From Halobacillus aidingensis (GTDB lineage Bacteria > Bacillota > Bacilli > Bacillales > Halobacillaceae): a stretch of 64,000 bases of DNA. Under the pieces are notes generated by a model. The model did no database searches. It was not told where the DNA came from and saw only the letters and a program-made list of their open reading frames with translations. The position numbers and the translations under genes are program-made. Shown here one piece after another: positions 62,811 to 64,000 of the stretch. Within the stretch, counting starts at the first letter, position 1, and the number at the start of each line of letters is the position of its first letter. The DNA lies in contig NZ_FNIZ01000012.1 in NCBI RefSeq assembly GCF_900104185.1, forward strand, positions 1-64,000. Direction: 5' to 3'.

Positions 62811-64000
62811 TTGGGAGATTTATGGAATAGTATTAAAGAGGGGATCACAACGATTTCCGACTTTTTATGGACGTATCCATTAGCGATTATTTTAATTCTG
62901 GGTGGAATCTTCCTCACCATCCGAATAAAGTTTTTCCAATTCCGCTTTTTTGGACATGTCCTCCACCAAACCATCGGACAAATTTTCAAGAAAACAAAAA
63001 AGAAAGGAACCATCACCCCATTCCAGGCTTTCACTTCAGCTTTAGCTTCTACAGCAGGGGCAACAAATATCGTCGGTGTGCCTATCGCGATCTCTTTAGG
63101 TGGACCAGGTGCTTTGTTTTGGATGTGGCTTGTCGCTTTAATCGGAATGGCTACAAAGTACAGTGAAATATTATTAGGCATGAAATACAGGGAAAAGAAC
63201 GACAAAAACATTTGGGTCGGCGGGCCTCAATATTACATAAAAAAGGCCCTTGGATGGAAATGGGTCTCAACAGCCTTCGCCTTTTTCCTAATGATTGAAT
63301 TAATCCCAAGTACGATGGTGCAATCAAACTCCATCGCTACCCAAACAGAGGGGGCCTTCGGATGGCCGGTTGAAATTACAGGGATGGTCATGTGTGCGGC
63401 AATCGCCATCGTTGTTTTCGGTGGAATCAAGCGAATTGCCAAGGTCACAGATAAGATGGTACCAGGCATGGTGCTCATTTATCTAGCTGTCTGTTTTTAC
63501 GTTATTTTTGCCAATATCGATCAAATCCCTAACGTATTCGGGTTGATCTTCACCCATGCTTTCACACCAATTTCGGCAACTGGAGGGTTTGCCGGGGCAG
63601 CCGTCGCTCAAGCGTTACGCTGGGGGATTGCACGTGGTCTCTACTCAAACGAAGCGGGGCTTGGAACAGCATCGATTGCCCATGCAGCAGCAAAAACTGA
63701 CCACCCGTCCCGCCAAGCGTTATGGGGAATCTTCAGTGTTTTCGTAGATACAATTGTCATTTGTACTGTATCCGGTTTGACCGTCCTCGTGACGGGTGCT
63801 TGGCAGGAAGTAGGTGGAAGTGATGCATCGAATATGATTAACGTTGCCATCGGTTCCGAATTCGGGGATGCGTTCGGAGGCAGTTTCATCACGGTATTTT
63901 TACTCTTTTTTGTCATTACGACCATCGGTGTCCTCGTCTTTTATGGTGAAAAACAAGCGGAGTACCTCTTTGGTTTACGGGCGGCCAAAATCATGCGTAT
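62811..64000 (+). CDS. AGCS family sodium:alanine/glycine symporter, 3' truncated by window end
   Basis: An open frame of 396 codons running off the window. The product begins MGDLWNSIKEGITTISDF and continues as a polytopic membrane protein; family marks are LASTAGATNIVGVPIAISLGGPGALFWMW (about 80-108), GGPQYYIKKALG (about 139-150) and ARGLYSNEAGLGTASIAHAA (about 275-294). AGCS proteins take up alanine or glycine with Na+, apt for a saline habitat. TTG 62811 lies eight bases after AAAGGGG; no ATG in frame is near. Confidence 0.92.
   Translation, partial: MGDLWNSIKEGITTISDFLWTYPLAIILILGGIFLTIRIKFFQFRFFGHVLHQTIGQIFKKTKKKGTITPFQAFTSALASTAGATNIVGVPIAISLGGPGALFWMWLVALIGMATKYSEILLGMKYREKNDKNIWVGGPQYYIKKALGWKWVSTAFAFFLMIELIPSTMVQSNSIATQTEGAFGWPVEITGMVMCAAIAIVVFGGIKRIAKVTDKMVPGMVLIYLAVCFYVIFANIDQIPNVFGLIFTHAFTPISATGGFAGAAVAQALRWGIARGLYSNEAGLGTASIAHAAAKTDHPSRQALWGIFSVFVDTIVICTVSGLTVLVTGAWQEVGGSDASNMINVAIGSEFGDAFGGSFITVFLLFFVITTIGVLVFYGEKQAEYLFGLRAAKIMR

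Overview
The window reads as a chromosomal segment of a moderately halophilic, endospore-forming member of the Bacillaceae, of the Halobacillus/Pontibacillus kind. Support: the first ~105 bases are the 5' end of a Bacillales 16S rRNA gene on the minus strand; there is an H-type small acid-soluble spore protein behind a sigma-G-like promoter; strong AGGAGG ribosome-binding sites and frequent GTG/TTG starts; T-box and S-box leaders; and gene orders known from Bacillus (nifS facing nadBCA, metI-metC-yitJ-metH, cvfC-brxA). The genus is inference.

Layout. 1-580: rRNA operon start with tandem promoters, then a 30-codon gene. 600-4000: MoeB/ThiF-type enzyme with an SDR, a 51-codon orphan, a LysM-3D cell-wall protein. 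4200-9050: a methyltransferase behind a cre-like operator, a Mta-type MerR regulator with its 19-bp-spacer promoter, DinB protein, S51 peptidase with a formate/nitrite-type channel. 9050-13100: HD-GYP protein and an ABC exporter operon. 13180-18490: cvfC-brxA, MFS exporter, GNAT enzyme, two tiny acidic lipoproteins, MscL with a zinc-ribbon tail. 18560-23800: nifS/nadBCA NAD synthesis block and sspH. 23900-28620: lipoprotein, PH-domain protein, T-box-controlled ileS of the long (IleRS2-like) type. 29400-35740: methyltransferase, cytochrome bd (cydAB), glutaminase and small genes. 35800-44256: S-box-controlled methionine operon. 44500-48640: Fur-controlled iron-siderophore ABC system with a flavoprotein reductase. 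48700-55370: padR-chrA, a GAF-GAF-PAS-GGDEF-EAL protein, a ThDP enzyme, a PCYCGC lipoprotein. 55430-61000, all minus: VOC protein, TauE-type exporter, lipoprotein, and a gntR-ATPase-permease-ECF sigma operon. 61190-64000: DUF2935 protein, flavin reductase, and the start of an AGCS sodium:amino-acid symporter.

The most unusual content is non-coding. (1) A composite element of ~400-700 bp occurs four times (13180, 28766, 32743, 36057). Each copy has two different ~200-bp hairpin arms, facing inward across an AT-richer centre, with shared outer ends. All four end 22-134 bp before the start codon of a plus-strand gene, and one separates an S-box riboswitch from metI. (2) Three sequence-unrelated short arrays with strict phasing lie just 3' of biosynthetic genes: a 21-bp array after metH, a 21/42-bp array after nadA, and a 27-bp palindrome array after nifS. 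(3) A CCTGG-centred short repeat is scattered, with one 20-bp copy identical at sites 58 kb apart.

All function calls are from reading the sequence without database searches; residue positions marked 'about' are estimates.
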